DNA of 64,000 bases, taken from assembly GCF_004762045.1 (NCBI RefSeq), contig NZ_SJOM01000007.1:1058108-1122107 (forward strand), read 5' to 3'. Shown one piece after another: positions 63,616-64,000 of this stretch. The notes under the pieces are model-generated. The model was not told where the DNA came from. It ran no database searches and saw only the letters and a program-made list of their open reading frames with translations. This DNA is from Mycobacterium sp. DL99 (GTDB taxonomy: Bacteria > Actinomycetota > Actinomycetes > Mycobacteriales > Mycobacteriaceae). The position numbers and the translations under genes were made by a program. Positions within the stretch are counted from its first letter, which is position 1. Each line of letters opens with the position of its first letter.

Positions 63616-64000
63616 GTGAAAAAGCTTGTCGTTGGTGCCGGAGCTGCAGTCGCCACCGGTGCGGTCGTGTCCCTGCTGTTCGGGGCAGGTGTCGCGGCTG
63701 CCGCACCTGATGTGGTCGGCCAGACCTACTCGGACGCTTCGAGCGCGATCGAGAACAGCGGCGCCAGCGCGAAGGTTGCGGTCACCGTCGGCAGCAAGCT
63801 GTCGCAGGACGAGTGCATCGTCACCAACGCCTGGGACGCCCCGTTCGTGCGGGACGGCAATCACGCCTCCGGCGAGGTCATGGTTGCTTTGAACTGCGAC
63901 GGCGCCCACGCCAGCGCCAACCACCCGGGCGCCTCGGTCGCGAGCCCGGCTGGCCGTGAGGCCAAGGCGGCTGAAGATCTGGAGGCTGCGAAGCAGGAGT
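63616..64000 (+). CDS. secreted protein with PASTA-like domain, truncated by the window edge
   Basis: At least 128 residues are visible from GTG 63616, preceded by GGAGG 11 bases upstream. The start KKLVVGAGAAVATGAVVSLL is a signal peptide with cleavage near VAAA-AP. The mature part APDVVGQTYSDASSAIENSG and VTVGSKLSQDECIVTNAW looks like a PASTA repeat (PDVVGQ...A...I..AG). Two cysteines, in DECIV and LNCDGAH, may pair. It continues with an Ala-rich helix at the right edge. The role is unknown, and such small secreted proteins are common in mycobacteria. It is divergent from desA1. Confidence 0.75.
   Translation, partial: MKKLVVGAGAAVATGAVVSLLFGAGVAAAAPDVVGQTYSDASSAIENSGASAKVAVTVGSKLSQDECIVTNAWDAPFVRDGNHASGEVMVALNCDGAHASANHPGASVASPAGREAKAAEDLEAAKQE

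Overview
The window is high-GC actinobacterial chromosome and reads as a rapidly growing mycobacterium (Mycolicibacterium, close to the M. smegmatis group). The gene order is the one recalled for M. tuberculosis Rv0772-Rv0824c: purD, esterase, TetR, RelZ-type synthetase, purB, CYP126, purC, ptrB, a KsdD-like flavoprotein, purS-purQ, encapsulin/DyP, pepC, purL, purF, purM, a ygfZ-like gene, pabC, the cysA2/DUF1416 cluster, thiX, lmeA, glnR, mshD, pst genes, phoU, an LCP protein, dus and desA1. No tRNA, rRNA, insertion sequence, prophage or CRISPR array is visible. After annotation no gene-free stretch exceeds about 265 bases.

Layout. Bases 1-2559 (minus strand) hold a type VII secretion effector of the EspA/EspE type followed by three small lipoproteins, two of them paralogues. 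This is the most accessory-looking part. Bases 2671-23340 carry a peptidase, a CYP125-like P450 with a TetR regulator, purD, an esterase, a TetR-permease pair, relZ, purB-CYP126, purC-ptrB, a DoxX/TetR pair, a peroxidase and a flavoprotein. Bases 23368-34463 carry purS-purQ, the encapsulin nanocompartment with its DyP cargo, pepC and purL. Bases 34463-39807 are more variable, with a CPBP protease, a permease, an orphan MceA protein, a sterol-carrier protein and a membrane protein. Bases 39969-45273 carry purF, purM, a DUF3073 gene, a ygfZ-like gene and pabC. Bases 45290-50448 carry a candidate small RNA, small lipoproteins, a nitrobindin-like gene, and the sulfur cluster with its polycysteine leader peptide. 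Bases 50612-56341 carry glnR, mshD and pstSCAB. Bases 56357-64000 carry an oxidoreductase-MarR pair, phoU, an LCP protein, dus, desA1 and a truncated secreted protein.

How it works together. Eight genes of de novo purine synthesis are interspersed with other functions rather than forming one operon. Nearly all begin just after a TANNNT hexamer placed 6-8 bases before the start codon, which suggests leaderless transcripts. Sulfur, redox and thiol genes (cysA2 cluster, thiX, mshD, DyP-encapsulin, a glutathione-peroxidase-like protein) and phosphate uptake (pstSCAB, phoU) form the other themes.

The best candidates for new biology are the effector/lipoprotein cassette at the left edge, a compact promoter-to-terminator transcription unit at 45290-45491 with an unusually long Shine-Dalgarno sequence, and a leaderless 12-codon ORF translationally coupled to purF.
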